DNA of 64,000 bases from Saccharothrix tamanrassetensis (GTDB lineage Bacteria; Actinomycetota; Actinomycetes; Mycobacteriales; Pseudonocardiaceae): positions 248,001 through 312,000 of the forward strand of contig NZ_JACHJN010000004.1 of the NCBI RefSeq assembly GCF_014203665.1, in the 5' to 3' direction. Both the position numbers and the translations under genes were made by a program. The notes below the pieces were generated by a model. It made no database searches. It was not told the origin of the DNA and saw only the letters and a list, made by a program, of their open reading frames with translations. Positions 25,667 to 34,804 of this stretch are shown piece after piece; the first letter of the stretch is position 1, and the number at the start of each line of letters is the position of its first letter.

Positions 25667-26506
25667 TCAGCCCTGGCTGGCGCGGGCGTAGGCGTCGGCG
25701 CCGCTGTAGACGTTCTGGCCGTATTCGACGGAGTTGTTGTACGCCAACACGGCCGCCCACCAGCCCTGCCCGGTGGCCAGGTCACGGCCGTCCGAGCACA
25801 GGTAGCGCGCGGCGGCGAGGGCGGCGTCGTCGATGTTCTGCGGGTCGGGCGGGTTGCCGTCGCCGTTGGCGCGGGTCGCGTAGCGCGCCCACGTGGTCGG
25901 GATGAACTGCATCGGGCCGACGGCGCGGTCCCAGGTGGTGTCGCCGTCGAGCACGCCGCCGTCGGTGTCGGCGATCGCCTTCACACCCGGACCGCCGTCG
26001 AGCGGGATCCCGATGATCGGCTTGGACGGTCGGCCGTCCTCGCCCAGGCGCAGGCCGCCGATGGTGCCGTGGTGCGACTCGATGCGACCGATGCCGGCCA
26101 GCGTCGCCCAGGACACCCGGCACGCGGGTTGGGCGGACCGCATGACGAGGTCGGCGATCGCGTAGGCGCGCAGGGCACGGGCCGGGATGTCGGTCTTCTC
26201 CGACAAGGCCACCGCCCACGCGGTGAGGGGTTCGGCGGACACGGTCTGCTGGGTGGCGGACGCCTGGGGTGGCACCCCACCGGCCTCACCGGGCACCGCC
26301 ACGCCGGGCTCGACCTGCTGGAACGGCACCGGGAACGGCGGATCGGTGGCCTGCACCTCGCGGCGGTTGAACACGCTCAGGGCCCACGCGCCGCCGGCGA
26401 CCACGGCGAGCAGGACGGCAACCAGGGCCAACCGGCCGACGAGGTTGCCGACGCGACCGCGCTGCGGGGTGCGCGGTGTCGTTCTGGGGGGCGGCGGGAC
26501 GACCAC
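25667..26506 (-). CDS. Exported lytic transglycosylase, short form
   Basis: The 279-residue protein has a basic N terminus, a membrane/signal segment (LVGRLALVAVLLAVVAGGAW, about residues 24-43) and an SLT2/MltB-like domain with the catalytic Glu in LAGIGRIESHHGTIGG (about 144) and DGDTTWDRAVGPMQFIPTTWARYA. It is clearly paralogous to the protein at 19977-21356 but lacks the Pro/Thr tail. Position between mazG/mfd and eno matches mycobacterial LpqU, although I see no lipobox. It acts on peptidoglycan outside the membrane. Confidence 0.88.
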   Translation of the reverse strand: MVVPPPPRTTPRTPQRGRVGNLVGRLALVAVLLAVVAGGAWALSVFNRREVQATDPPFPVPFQQVEPGVAVPGEAGGVPPQASATQQTVSAEPLTAWAVALSEKTDIPARALRAYAIADLVMRSAQPACRVSWATLAGIGRIESHHGTIGGLRLGEDGRPSKPIIGIPLDGGPGVKAIADTDGGVLDGDTTWDRAVGPMQFIPTTWARYATRANGDGNPPDPQNIDDAALAAARYLCSDGRDLATGQGWWAAVLAYNNSVEYGQNVYSGADAYARASQG

Positions 26507-26792
26507 GCACCCCAGGCTACGTGCTCACCATGCGTTTCCGGGCGGAACGACGGCACCGGACGCCCGTGGTGAACGAACTCGCTGGTCATGCGATGTGTCC
26601 GAGCCCAGGCAGCCGACTGGGGCTGCCCGAGCCCAACGATCCCGGGTCGACTCCTCGTGAGCACTCCGCCCCGTGGTCGTGGGTTGCCGCCAGTATTTCG
26701 ACCGATGCGGGTACTGATGGCCTCGCTCGTAGGTTTCCGATCAGCGACGCCGCCGCTGCCCGCGGCGGGTTCCCGAGAGGAGTGACTGCGAG

Positions 26793-27248
26793 ATGAGCGA
26801 GAGCACGAACCCGGTCCAGGACGCCGAGCTGGCCGCGTTGGACCGCCTGGTCGGCACCTGGAAGGTCACCGGCGGCGCCGAGGGCACCGTCACCTACCGC
26901 TGGTTGGAGGGCGGCCACTTCCTGATCCAGGACGTGGACCTGGAGCAGGCGGGCGAGCGGATCAGGGGCATGGAGGTGATCGGCCGGGAACGACCGTTCG
27001 GCGCCGAAGAGGCCGGCCCGGACCTCAAGAGCCGCTTCTACGGCAACAAGGGCGAGACGCTGGACTACGTCTACGAGATGGACGGTGACGTCCTCGTCAT
27101 CTGGGGCGGGGAGAAGGGCTCGCCGGCGTACATGCGGTCGACGTTCAACGAGGCCGGCGACGTGCTGGCCGGGGCCTGGGTCTACCCGGGCGGGGGTGGC
27201 TACGACACCACGAGCACCCGGATCACGCCCGCGGACGCGGACCGGTGA
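26793..27248 (+). CDS. Conserved small protein, DUF1579-like
   Basis: The 151-residue protein begins with AALDRLVGTWKVTGGAEGTV and continues as beta-rich sequence (YRWLEGGHFLIQDVDLEQAG, YVYEMDGDVLVIWGG, DVLAGAWVYPGGGG). The LVGTWKVTG...W.EGG pattern is that of DUF1579-type or related beta-barrel proteins with no agreed function. It has no signal peptide. GAGAGGAG lies 10-17 bases upstream of the ATG. It is divergent to the transglycosylase gene across 286 bp, in which I see no gene or clear promoter, and is followed by a strong terminator. Confidence 0.75.
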   Translation: MSESTNPVQDAELAALDRLVGTWKVTGGAEGTVTYRWLEGGHFLIQDVDLEQAGERIRGMEVIGRERPFGAEEAGPDLKSRFYGNKGETLDYVYEMDGDVLVIWGGEKGSPAYMRSTFNEAGDVLAGAWVYPGGGGYDTTSTRITPADADR

Positions 27249-27330
27249 CCTCGGCCCGCGCATGAACGGTCAGCGCACCACCGGACACGACCGTCAGCAC
27301 GCACCCATGACACCCACCACCGCTGATCGA

Positions 27331-27364
27331 GCGGGCCGGCGCCGCGATCGTGGCGCCGGCCCGC
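27331..27364 (+). terminator. Terminator hairpin
   Basis: GCGGGCCGGCGCC (27331-27343) and GGCGCCGGCCCGC (27352-27364) form a perfect 13-bp stem with an 8-base loop, 82 bp after the upstream stop. It separates the small protein from the LuxR/AAA regulator. Confidence 0.7.
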
Positions 27365-27409
27365 CTCGGCACACAGGCCCGGCGGCGGTGCGGTTGTTAC
27401 TCTTCCCGG

Positions 27410-30139
27410 GTGATCCTCGGGCGTTCGGTCGAACAGGCCCGGATCGACGGCCTGCTGGCCGATGCCCGCGGCGGAACCGGCGGTGCGCTGGTGATCCGCG
27501 GCGAGGCGGGGATCGGCAAGACCGCTCTCCTCGATCACGCCGCCGTGGCGGGAGCCGACCTGCGGGTGCTTCGCGGGGTCGGGATCGAGTCGGAGATCGA
27601 GGTGCCGTTCGCCGGCCTGCACCTGCTGCTGCACCCGTACCTGGAGCACGTCGACGCCCTCCCGCGACCGCAGGGCAAGGCGCTGCGAGCCGCCTTCGGG
27701 CTGGTCGACGCCGACACCGTCGAGCGGTTCCTGATCGGCGCCGCCACCCTGTCGCTGCTCTCCGAACTGGCCGGCGACGGGCCGCTGGTGTGCCTGATCG
27801 ACGACACCCAGTGGTTCGACCGGGCATCCGCGGACGCGCTGCTGTTCGCCGCCCGGCGGCTGCGGCAGGAGCCGGTGGCCATGCTGTTCGCCGTGCGCGA
27901 CGGGACCGGGCACTTCCCGGCCGAGGGCATCGACACGGTGGTGCTGCCCACCCTGGACCGGGACAGCGCCATCGCCATGCTCAACGAGCGTGCGCGCGGC
28001 CTGGCCGGCCCGACCAGGGCACGAATCCTGACCGAGGCCAGGGGCAACCCGCTGGCGATCATCGAGTTCACCGCCGCGCTCACCGACCGGCGGCACGGCG
28101 ACGACCACGGCTGGTCCCTGCCCGTCGAGCCGCTCCCGGTCGCCACCCAGGTCCAGGACGCCTTCCGGGCCCGCATCGGTGAACTGCCCGAGCCGGCCCA
28201 GCGGCTGCTGCTGCTCGCCGCGGCCGACGACACCGCCGACCTCACGGTGCTCCTGCGCGCCGCCGAACGGCTCGGGCTGACCGCCGCGGACCTGGAGCCG
28301 GCCGAGCACGCGCACCTGCTCACGCTGTCCGCCGACACGGTCGCGTTCCGGCACCCGCTGATCCGGGCCGCCGCCCACCAGGGCGCGCCGCGCGGCTGGC
28401 GGCTCGCCGCGCACCTGGCCCTGGCCGACACCCTGACCGGCGACCAGTACGCCGACCGCCGCGCCTGGCACCTGGCCGCCGCCGCCACGGGCCCGGACGA
28501 GAACGCCGCGGACGCGCTGGAGCAGGCCGCCCTGCGCGCCGGGCAGCGGGGCGGGTCGGCCGCCGTCGCGATCGCGCTCGAACGCGCCGCCCAGCTCACC
28601 ACGGACCCGGACCGCCGGGCCCGGCGGCAGGTCGGCGCCGCCAGGGCCGCCTACGACATCAGCCGGCTCGACCGGGCCGCCGGGCTCGCCGCAGCCGCTG
28701 CGGACGTCAGCGCCGACGAGTCCCTGCTGGCCGAGGCCGCCTGGATCCGGGCTCAGGTCGCCTACGAGCGCGACAACCCGGCCACCGCCGCCGCGCTCAT
28801 GCTGGACGGCACCGCGCCCATCGTCGGCTCCCACCCCGAGCAGGCCGTGTCGATCCTCACCGACGCGATCGGGTGCGCCAAGGACGCCTGCGCGCACCAC
28901 CTGGTCCACCGCGCCGCCCAACTGCTGGCGAAGGTGTCGCTGCCACCCGGCTCCGCGTTGCGGCCGGTGGTCGAGGGCATGATCGGTTTGGACGACCTGT
29001 TCAACGGCGCGACCCGATCGGCCGTCGCGGGGATGCGCAAGCTGGTGGCCGCCGCCCAGGACGGGCAGGTCCGAGGACTGGTCGAGCGCGTGCTGGCCGG
29101 GTACCTGGCCCTCGTCATCGCCGACGACCAGGCCGCGACCGAAGTCCTCGACGCGCTGGCGGCCGACGTCCGCCGGCAGGGTGCGCTGGGCTGGCTGCCG
29201 TACGCGCTGGAGCCGCTGGCCATCGCCCAACTGCTCCGCGGCCGGTTCCGCGACGCCGGGACCACCGTGGCCGAAGCCCTGGCGGTGTCCACCGACCTCG
29301 GTCAGGAGACCCAGGCCCTGATCATGAACGCCATCCCGGCCTGGCTGGCCGCGGTCGCCGACGACGCGGACACCTGTCGATCCCACGCCGAGGTCATCCT
29401 CCGGAACGAGGCCAGGCACCCCACCAACGCCGCACTGGCCACCTGGGCGCTCGGCCTGCTCGACCTCGGCCGCGGCCGGTTCGACACGGCGGCGGACACC
29501 CTCGACGCGGTGTGCGCCGGCCCAGCCCGCCAGGACTTCCTCATCCGGGCCGTCCCGGACCACGTGGAAGCTGCGGTGCGCAGCGGCCAGGCCACCCGGG
29601 CCGCGCGGCACCTGCCCGCCCTGGACGACTGGGCCGACCACACCGGGCAACCGCACGCCGCCGCGCTGGCCCGCCGCTGCCACGCCCTGCTCGCCGCCGG
29701 TCCCGATGCCGGAACGCACTACGACGCCGCGCTGCGGCTGCACCAGGAGACCGACCGACCGTACGACCACGCCCGGACCGCACTCCTGTACGGCGCGTGG
29801 CTGCGCCGCCAACGCCGGCGAACCGACGCGCGCACGCACCTGACCGACGCGCTGACCGGCTTCGAACGGCTCGGCGCCCACGGCTGGGCCGCGCGAGCCC
29901 GAACCGAGCTGGCCGCTCTCGGCTCCCGGCCGGTCGCCCGCTCACACGACCGGGATCCCGCCGCCCGGCTCACCCCACAGGAACTCCAGGTCGTCCGGCT
30001 CGCGGCCGGCGGGCTCAGCAACCGCGACATCGCCGCCCAGCTGTTCCTCAGCCCCCGCACCGTCGGGCACCACCTCTACCGCGCCTACCCGAAGCTCGGC
30101 ATCACCAAGCGAACCGAACTGGCCCGGTTCACCCTGTGA
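27410..30139 (+). CDS. Large LuxR-family regulator with AAA/STAND ATPase domain (LAL type)
   Basis: The protein of about 909 residues has an N-terminal ATPase with Walker A IRGEAGIGKTALLDHAA (about residues 29-45) and Walker B LVCLIDDTQWFDRASADALL (about 121-140), a long helical TPR-like middle (about 380-820), and a C-terminal LuxR DNA-binding domain with LTPQELQVVRLAAGGLSNRDI and LSPRTVGHHLYRAYPKL. LAL regulators switch on target genes after binding a ligand and ATP. I start at GTG 27410 directly before ILGRSVEQ; an upstream in-frame start at 27350 is possible and no clear ribosome site is seen. It converges with the tricorn gene and no obvious target lies beside it. Confidence 0.88.
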   Translation: MILGRSVEQARIDGLLADARGGTGGALVIRGEAGIGKTALLDHAAVAGADLRVLRGVGIESEIEVPFAGLHLLLHPYLEHVDALPRPQGKALRAAFGLVDADTVERFLIGAATLSLLSELAGDGPLVCLIDDTQWFDRASADALLFAARRLRQEPVAMLFAVRDGTGHFPAEGIDTVVLPTLDRDSAIAMLNERARGLAGPTRARILTEARGNPLAIIEFTAALTDRRHGDDHGWSLPVEPLPVATQVQDAFRARIGELPEPAQRLLLLAAADDTADLTVLLRAAERLGLTAADLEPAEHAHLLTLSADTVAFRHPLIRAAAHQGAPRGWRLAAHLALADTLTGDQYADRRAWHLAAAATGPDENAADALEQAALRAGQRGGSAAVAIALERAAQLTTDPDRRARRQVGAARAAYDISRLDRAAGLAAAAADVSADESLLAEAAWIRAQVAYERDNPATAAALMLDGTAPIVGSHPEQAVSILTDAIGCAKDACAHHLVHRAAQLLAKVSLPPGSALRPVVEGMIGLDDLFNGATRSAVAGMRKLVAAAQDGQVRGLVERVLAGYLALVIADDQAATEVLDALAADVRRQGALGWLPYALEPLAIAQLLRGRFRDAGTTVAEALAVSTDLGQETQALIMNAIPAWLAAVADDADTCRSHAEVILRNEARHPTNAALATWALGLLDLGRGRFDTAADTLDAVCAGPARQDFLIRAVPDHVEAAVRSGQATRAARHLPALDDWADHTGQPHAAALARRCHALLAAGPDAGTHYDAALRLHQETDRPYDHARTALLYGAWLRRQRRRTDARTHLTDALTGFERLGAHGWAARARTELAALGSRPVARSHDRDPAARLTPQELQVVRLAAGGLSNRDIAAQLFLSPRTVGHHLYRAYPKLGITKRTELARFTL

Positions 30140-30202
30140 CCCGACCGGTTCGGGGATATGCAGCCGCAACCACCAACGCGTCACACAGCCGGTTGGCTTC
30201 GA

Positions 30203-33200
30203 TCAGGTGAGGGGCGGGAGCTGCGGTGGAACGGCCGCCGGGCGGTCCGCCAACGACTCCAGCGCCAGTTTCACCGCCGTGTCCAGTTGCGGGTCACGGC
30301 CCGCGACGCGGTCCTGCGGTGTCATCACCACCTCGATGTCCGGGTCGACGCCGTGGTTCTCCACGCCCCAGCCGTGCCCAGCGAACCACAGCGCGTACCG
30401 GGGCTGCGTGACCACGGTGCCGTCCACGAGGTCGAACGCCAGGTCGATGCCGATCACCCCGCCCCACGTCCGCGTGCCGACGACGGGGCCGATGTCCAAC
30501 TCCTTGATCGCCACGTTCACGATGTCGCCGTCGGACCCGGCGAACTCGTCCGCGATCGCCACCACCGGACCCCGTGGCGCGTCCGCCGGGTAGCTCTCGG
30601 ACGTCGTGAAGCCGCGTGCCACCGACCAGCCGATGATCCGCCGCGCCAGCTTCTCCACCACGAGCTGCGACGTGTGCCCGCCGGCGTTCTCCCGCACGTC
30701 CAGCACGACGGCCTCGCGCTGGAGCTCCACCCGCAGGTCGCGGTGCAGCTGCGCCCAACCCGCGCCCATCATGTCCGGCACGTGCAGGTAGCCCACGCGG
30801 CCGTCGGACAGCTCGTGCGTGCGCGCCCGCCGGTCGGCGACCCACGCGTGGTAGCGCAGCGGTTCGTCGTCCTCCAGCGGCACGACGACGACCCGGCGCG
30901 GTTCGCCGCCGCCGCCCGGTCGCACGGTCAGCTCCACGGGCTTGCCCGCCGTGCCGACGAGCAGCGGCGCGGGACCGGTCAGCGGGTCCACCTGCCGCCC
31001 GTCGACCGCCACGATCGCGTCGCCCGCCCGCACCGCCACGCCGGGCGCGGCCAGCGGCGACCGGGCCGCCGGGTCGGACGTCTCGCCGGGGATCACCCGC
31101 GTCACCCGCCACGCGCCCGACTCGTCGCGTTCCAGGTCCGCACCCAGCAGGCCCACCGGACGGCCGTACGAGCCGCCGCCGGACGGGATCACGTACGCGT
31201 GCGACGTGCCCAGCTCGCCCTGCACCTCCCACAGCAGGTCCACCAGGTCCGAGTAGCTGCCCAGCCGGTCCACCAGCGGCCGGTAGCGGTCCAGCACGCC
31301 GGCCCAGTCCACGCCGCCCATGTCGGTGCGCCAGAACAGGTCGCGCATCAGCCGGCCGGCCTCCGCGTACGACTGCCGCCACTCGGCGGCGCGGTCCACC
31401 ACGACCCGGATCCGGGACAGGTCGACGTCGATCGAGTCCGGGTCGTCGACGTCGACCTTCCGGTCCGACGGCACGACCCGCAGGTCACCGCTGTCCAGCA
31501 CGACGACCCGCTGCCCGTCGCCGGTCGCCGCGAACCCGTCCAGGCCGTCCACCAGCACGTCGGTCCGCGACTTGGCGAGGTCGAACCGCTCCAGCACCGA
31601 ACGCGGCGGACGCGCGGACGGTGTCGCCAGGGTGTCGCCCAGCACGCCCTGCACCGGGCTGCGCAGCCACAGCAGCCCGCCCTTGGCGGCGGTCAGCGAC
31701 GAGTAGCCCGCCGCCGCGACCGGCACCGGCACCAACCGGTCGGCGAGGCCGTCCAGGTCGACGACGGTGATCGGGTTCTCCTCGTGCTCCTTGTCCTTGT
31801 CCTTGTCCTTTTCGTCGTCCCCGACCGGGCGGCCCAGCCGCAGCGGGTCGAACGGGGAGGGCGTGGTCGCGGCCAGCGGCAGCAGGAACGGCCGGCAGCC
31901 GGTCGGGAACGCCAGGTCGAACACGTGCGCGTCGTACACCGGGTCGAACGTGCGCACGGACAGGAACGCCAGGAACCGCCCGTCCTCGGTGAACGTCGGC
32001 GAGAAGTCGGCGAACCGCAGCGGCGTCACGTCCACCACGGACAGGTCGGTGGTGTTGGTCATCCTGATGTGCCGCAACGGTCCCGGGCCCGGGTGCGACC
32101 ACGCCAGCCAGTTCGAGTCGGGCGAGAACGCCAGGTCCGACACGTGCGGGTTGGCGCCCTTGAGCACCTCCCGCACCTCGCCGGACTCCACGTCGACCAG
32201 CAGCAGCCGCCCGTCGTGGGTGGCGACGGCCAGCCGCCGCCCGTCCGGCGCGACCTCCAGTTCGAGCACCCGCCCGACCTTGCCGACCGCGACCCGGCGC
32301 GGCGTGTTGCCCGGCTCGACGCCGCCGGCGGGCGCGAACTCCAGGCCTTCCTCGCCGTCCGCGTCCGTCACCCACACCACGCCGTCACCGACCACGCGCG
32401 GCAGCCGGGCACGGACGCCGGGCTGCTCGGCCAACGCCCGCACCGGTCCGTCCCGGTGGGTCACCCAGTGCACCGTGCCGCGCACCTCGACCACGCTGGC
32501 GCGTCCCGTCTTGTCCGGGTGCACGTCGTCCGGGCGGGGGCTGATCGGGCGCGGCCGGGTCGCGCTGCGCGGACCGCCGAGGGCGATGTCCAGCTTGCGC
32601 GGCCGGGCGTCCAGGCCGTCCAGCAGCCACAGGTCGCCCGCGCACTGGTAGACGATCCGCTCGCCGTCCGTGGTGGCCGCCCGGGCGTAGAACTCCTGCT
32701 CGGTGTGCCGGCGCAGGTCGGACCCGTCGGGCAGCGCGGAGTAGAGGCTGCCGACGCCGTCGTGGTCGGACAGGAACACGATCCGCCCGTCGACCCACAT
32801 CGGCGAGTGCAGGGACGCGGTCAGCTCGGGCAGGATCCGGGTGAACTCCCCGTCGCCGGTCGTGTCGACCCACAGCCGACCGGCCGAACCGCCCCGGTAG
32901 CGCTTCCAGTAGGCGGGGTCCTTGCCGTACATGGAGGTCACCACGACCCGGCCGGCCGGCCCGTGGCCGACGTCGCCCACCCAGCCGTAGGGCAGCCGGC
33001 GCGGCGGTCCGCCGTCGACCGGCAGCGCGTACGCCCACCGCCGCAGGCCGGACGCCTCGCCGGCCGAGGTGACCGCGACGACCTCGCCGGCCGGTGTCCA
33101 CCCCCGGACGCCGGTGGTCGCGTTGCCCCAGTAGGTGAGCCGGGTGGCCTCGCCGCCGGTGACCGGTGCGAGGTGCACCTCGGGCGCGCCGTCCCGCCGG

Positions 33201-33382
33201 CTGGCCCAGGCCAGCCGCGTGCCGGACGGGTCGAAGCGGGGCGACGACACGGGCACCTGGTCGGCGGTGACGCGCCAGGCCCGGCCGCCCGCGAGCGGAG
33301 CCAGCCACACGTCGTCCTCGGCCACGAAGGTCACCAGGTCGCCGTGCAGGTGGGGGTAACGGAGGTAGGCGGGTTCGTTCAC
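30203..33382 (-). CDS. Tricorn-type protease (peptidase S41 family)
   Basis: The protein of about 1059 residues has the architecture of tricorn. It begins NEPAYLRYPHLHGDLVTFVA and has two beta-propellers up to about residue 650, including an Asp/Lys microsatellite (KDKDKDKEHEE) at about 525. A PDZ domain lies at about 730-820 (VGLLGADLERDESGAWRVTR, AGDAIVAVDGRQVDPLTGPA). The S41 core is C-terminal, with DVRENAGGHTSQLVVEKLARR and the nucleophile in EFAGSDGDIVNVAIKE (Ser about 950). Tricorn degrades oligopeptides made by the proteasome or other proteases in the cytoplasm. The start is uncertain: GTG 33382 fits the family, GTG 33412 is also open. Confidence 0.92.
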   Translation of the reverse strand: MNEPAYLRYPHLHGDLVTFVAEDDVWLAPLAGGRAWRVTADQVPVSSPRFDPSGTRLAWASRRDGAPEVHLAPVTGGEATRLTYWGNATTGVRGWTPAGEVVAVTSAGEASGLRRWAYALPVDGGPPRRLPYGWVGDVGHGPAGRVVVTSMYGKDPAYWKRYRGGSAGRLWVDTTGDGEFTRILPELTASLHSPMWVDGRIVFLSDHDGVGSLYSALPDGSDLRRHTEQEFYARAATTDGERIVYQCAGDLWLLDGLDARPRKLDIALGGPRSATRPRPISPRPDDVHPDKTGRASVVEVRGTVHWVTHRDGPVRALAEQPGVRARLPRVVGDGVVWVTDADGEEGLEFAPAGGVEPGNTPRRVAVGKVGRVLELEVAPDGRRLAVATHDGRLLLVDVESGEVREVLKGANPHVSDLAFSPDSNWLAWSHPGPGPLRHIRMTNTTDLSVVDVTPLRFADFSPTFTEDGRFLAFLSVRTFDPVYDAHVFDLAFPTGCRPFLLPLAATTPSPFDPLRLGRPVGDDEKDKDKDKEHEENPITVVDLDGLADRLVPVPVAAAGYSSLTAAKGGLLWLRSPVQGVLGDTLATPSARPPRSVLERFDLAKSRTDVLVDGLDGFAATGDGQRVVVLDSGDLRVVPSDRKVDVDDPDSIDVDLSRIRVVVDRAAEWRQSYAEAGRLMRDLFWRTDMGGVDWAGVLDRYRPLVDRLGSYSDLVDLLWEVQGELGTSHAYVIPSGGGSYGRPVGLLGADLERDESGAWRVTRVIPGETSDPAARSPLAAPGVAVRAGDAIVAVDGRQVDPLTGPAPLLVGTAGKPVELTVRPGGGGEPRRVVVVPLEDDEPLRYHAWVADRRARTHELSDGRVGYLHVPDMMGAGWAQLHRDLRVELQREAVVLDVRENAGGHTSQLVVEKLARRIIGWSVARGFTTSESYPADAPRGPVVAIADEFAGSDGDIVNVAIKELDIGPVVGTRTWGGVIGIDLAFDLVDGTVVTQPRYALWFAGHGWGVENHGVDPDIEVVMTPQDRVAGRDPQLDTAVKLALESLADRPAAVPPQLPPLT

Positions 33383-33445
33383 GTGATCGACGTTAGCGCG
33401 ACCCTGTGACACTCGGGATCATGTTGGACCATGCCCGGCCCATCC

Positions 33446-33500
33446 GGTGGGTATCGGTCGGTGGTTATCGGTCGGTGGGTATCGGTCGGTGGTATCAGTC
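33446..33500. repeat. 14-bp tandem repeat through the DUF397 stop
   Basis: Four consecutive units, GGTGGGTATCGGTC, GGTGGTTATCGGTC, GGTGGGTATCGGTC and GGTGGTATCAGTC, run up to 33500. The last unit contains the stop codon (33495-33497) and last two codons of the minus-strand DUF397 gene. Confidence 0.88.
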
Positions 33501-33665
33501 CTTCTTGAGCGAGGCGAGGAAGCTCGCCGCGGACGGTGCCGGGAACACCAGCACCGGTCCCGCCAGGTTCTTCGAGTCCCGCACCGCGACCCGGTGCCGC
33601 ACGCGCGCCATCTCGACGCAGTTGGTCTCGGTCGTGCTCCGGCTCGACTTCCGCCACGTCGTCAC
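33495..33665 (-). CDS. DUF397 protein
   Basis: The 56-residue protein reads VTTWRKSSRSTTETNCVEMA, with RVAVRDSKNLAGPVLVFPAP and FLASLKKD behind it, the hallmark of DUF397. The GTG start overlaps the XRE stop as GTGA. DUF397 proteins are small partners of XRE regulators with a DUF5753 domain in streptomycetes and relatives, where such pairs control development, antibiotic formation or act in a toxin-antitoxin-like way. The exact role here is unknown. Confidence 0.92.
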   Translation of the reverse strand: MTTWRKSSRSTTETNCVEMARVRHRVAVRDSKNLAGPVLVFPAPSAASFLASLKKD

Positions 33666-34504
33666 GTCTCGTGCCCTTCCAGGAACTCGGCGCACTGCAA
33701 GATCAAGCCCATCGAGTCTTCGACGTTGGCTGACGCAGCCAACAGCGTGGGTTTGATGTCGAGGTAAGCCTGCACGTCCTGGAGCTTGTCGAGCAACAGA
33801 CTTGATCGAAGATGTTCCAGATGCACCACCGGGCTGGTCCGTGCTGTCTCCAGCATCTCGAAAGACCCGTAGAGGCCGGGGTGCCAGCCGCGATCCTCCG
33901 GAACCACCCGGATCGTCACGTTGTCCCGCTCCGCCAACGCGAGCAGGTGACGAGCCTGGTCCGCCATCACCGACCGACCGCCGACCGGCCGTCGCAGCAC
34001 GAACTCGTCGATGATCGCCAAGTACTGCACCGGATCCTCGCGGGTGAGCACCTCCTGCCTGTCGAGCCGGAGTCGCAAACGCTCCTCGGCCTCGGCGTGC
34101 GGCAGGCCGCCCTCGGTCATGATCGCGCGGATGTAGTCGGGCGTCTGGAGAAGGCCGGGGATCACCAGCGACGTGACATCCGTGATGGAGACCGCCACGC
34201 GCTCGTACTCGACCAGCGCCTTGAGCTGTTGGGGCAGGCCCGATCCGGTGGCCAACCAGTTCGACTTGGCGGCCTCGCGGGCCAGCGCGAGCAGTTCGCG
34301 CCGCTTCGCCCCAGCCACGCCCAGCGCACCGAGGATGGTGGCCACCTCGGTCTCGGCGGCCAGGCGTTCACCGCGCTCGATGCGGCTGAGCATGCTCTTG
34401 CTGATGCCCACCTGCTCTTCGAGCTGGACCATGCGCACGCGCTTGACCTTGCGCAGGTCCCGCAGCTCCGCGCCCAGCGTCCGCGCCCGTGCGTTGCTCT
34501 CCAT
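33662..34504 (-). CDS. XRE-family regulator with DUF5753 domain
   Basis: The 280-residue protein has an N-terminal XRE helix-turn-helix (LGAELRDLRKVKRVRMVQLE then VGISKSMLSRIERGERLA, about residues 9-50) and a DUF5753 sensor domain starting near residue 95 (YERVAVSITDVTSLVIPGLLQTPDYIRA and the FVLRRPVGGRSVMADQ block). It belongs to the large group of paralogous regulators in actinomycetes that come with a DUF397 gene. A perfect 12-bp palindrome lies 38 bp upstream of its start, in the divergent promoter region shared with the 69-residue protein. Confidence 0.93.
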   Translation of the reverse strand: MESNARARTLGAELRDLRKVKRVRMVQLEEQVGISKSMLSRIERGERLAAETEVATILGALGVAGAKRRELLALAREAAKSNWLATGSGLPQQLKALVEYERVAVSITDVTSLVIPGLLQTPDYIRAIMTEGGLPHAEAEERLRLRLDRQEVLTREDPVQYLAIIDEFVLRRPVGGRSVMADQARHLLALAERDNVTIRVVPEDRGWHPGLYGSFEMLETARTSPVVHLEHLRSSLLLDKLQDVQAYLDIKPTLLAASANVEDSMGLILQCAEFLEGHET

Positions 34505-34541
34505 ACGGCTCAGCCTAGGACTTCACCCAAACGTGCACTGT

Positions 34542-34553
34542 TGAGAATTCTCA
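34542..34553. promoter_or_regulatory. Perfect palindrome in the XRE divergent promoter
   Basis: TGAGAATTCTCA is a perfect 12-bp palindrome, in an AT-rich stretch unlike the genes around it. A partial second half-site (TCTCAAGAATACGAGAG, 34570-34586) follows. It lies between the starts of the XRE gene and the 69-residue gene and is the best candidate operator for the XRE protein. Confidence 0.55.
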
Positions 34554-34594
34554 GTCCTTGCCAAGATTGTCTCAAGAATACGAGAGGAGCGGAC

Positions 34595-34804
34595 ATGTTC
34601 AAGCCCAAGGCAGAGGTCCAGGCGTGGGTCCGGGTCGAGGAGGAGACCAAGATCGAGTGGTCGGTGCACCCGCACGAGGTCGTGCTCGCGCTCGGGAACC
34701 TGCCCGAGTTCGAGATCGTCGGCACGCCCGACGCGCTGCGCCGCTTCCTCGCCATAGGCGCGGAAGCCCTGGAGGACCAGGAGAAGGCTCACGCCGGCCA
34801 GTAG
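34595..34804 (+). CDS. Small acidic protein divergent from the XRE regulator
   Basis: The gene has GAGAGGAG 6 bases before the ATG and encodes 69 residues, starting MFKPKAEVQAWVRVEEETKI and ending in an acidic helix (RRFLAIGAEALEDQEKAHAG). The segment VVLALGNLPEFEIVGTPDALRR is typical of small actinomycete proteins found with XRE/DUF397 genes, but I do not know a function. It ends 16 bp inside the end of mazG on the other strand. Being divergent from the XRE gene over the palindrome, it may be the regulated target. Confidence 0.75.
   Translation: MFKPKAEVQAWVRVEEETKIEWSVHPHEVVLALGNLPEFEIVGTPDALRRFLAIGAEALEDQEKAHAGQ

Noticed and set aside
26507..26792. A c-di-AMP (ydaO-type) riboswitch before the short transglycosylase
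   Set aside because: Wall hydrolase genes of actinomycetes often have one, but I could not find its conserved blocks on the minus strand here.
27200..29881. An 893-codon open frame opposite the LuxR/AAA gene
   Set aside because: No domain is recognisable and composition is that of a shadow frame. The plus strand encodes clear ATPase and LuxR motifs.
33446..33500. Possible CRISPR array from the regular repeats near 33450, 35760 and 54480
   Set aside because: Units are 14-16 bp and directly abut without spacers, and no cas genes are in the window.
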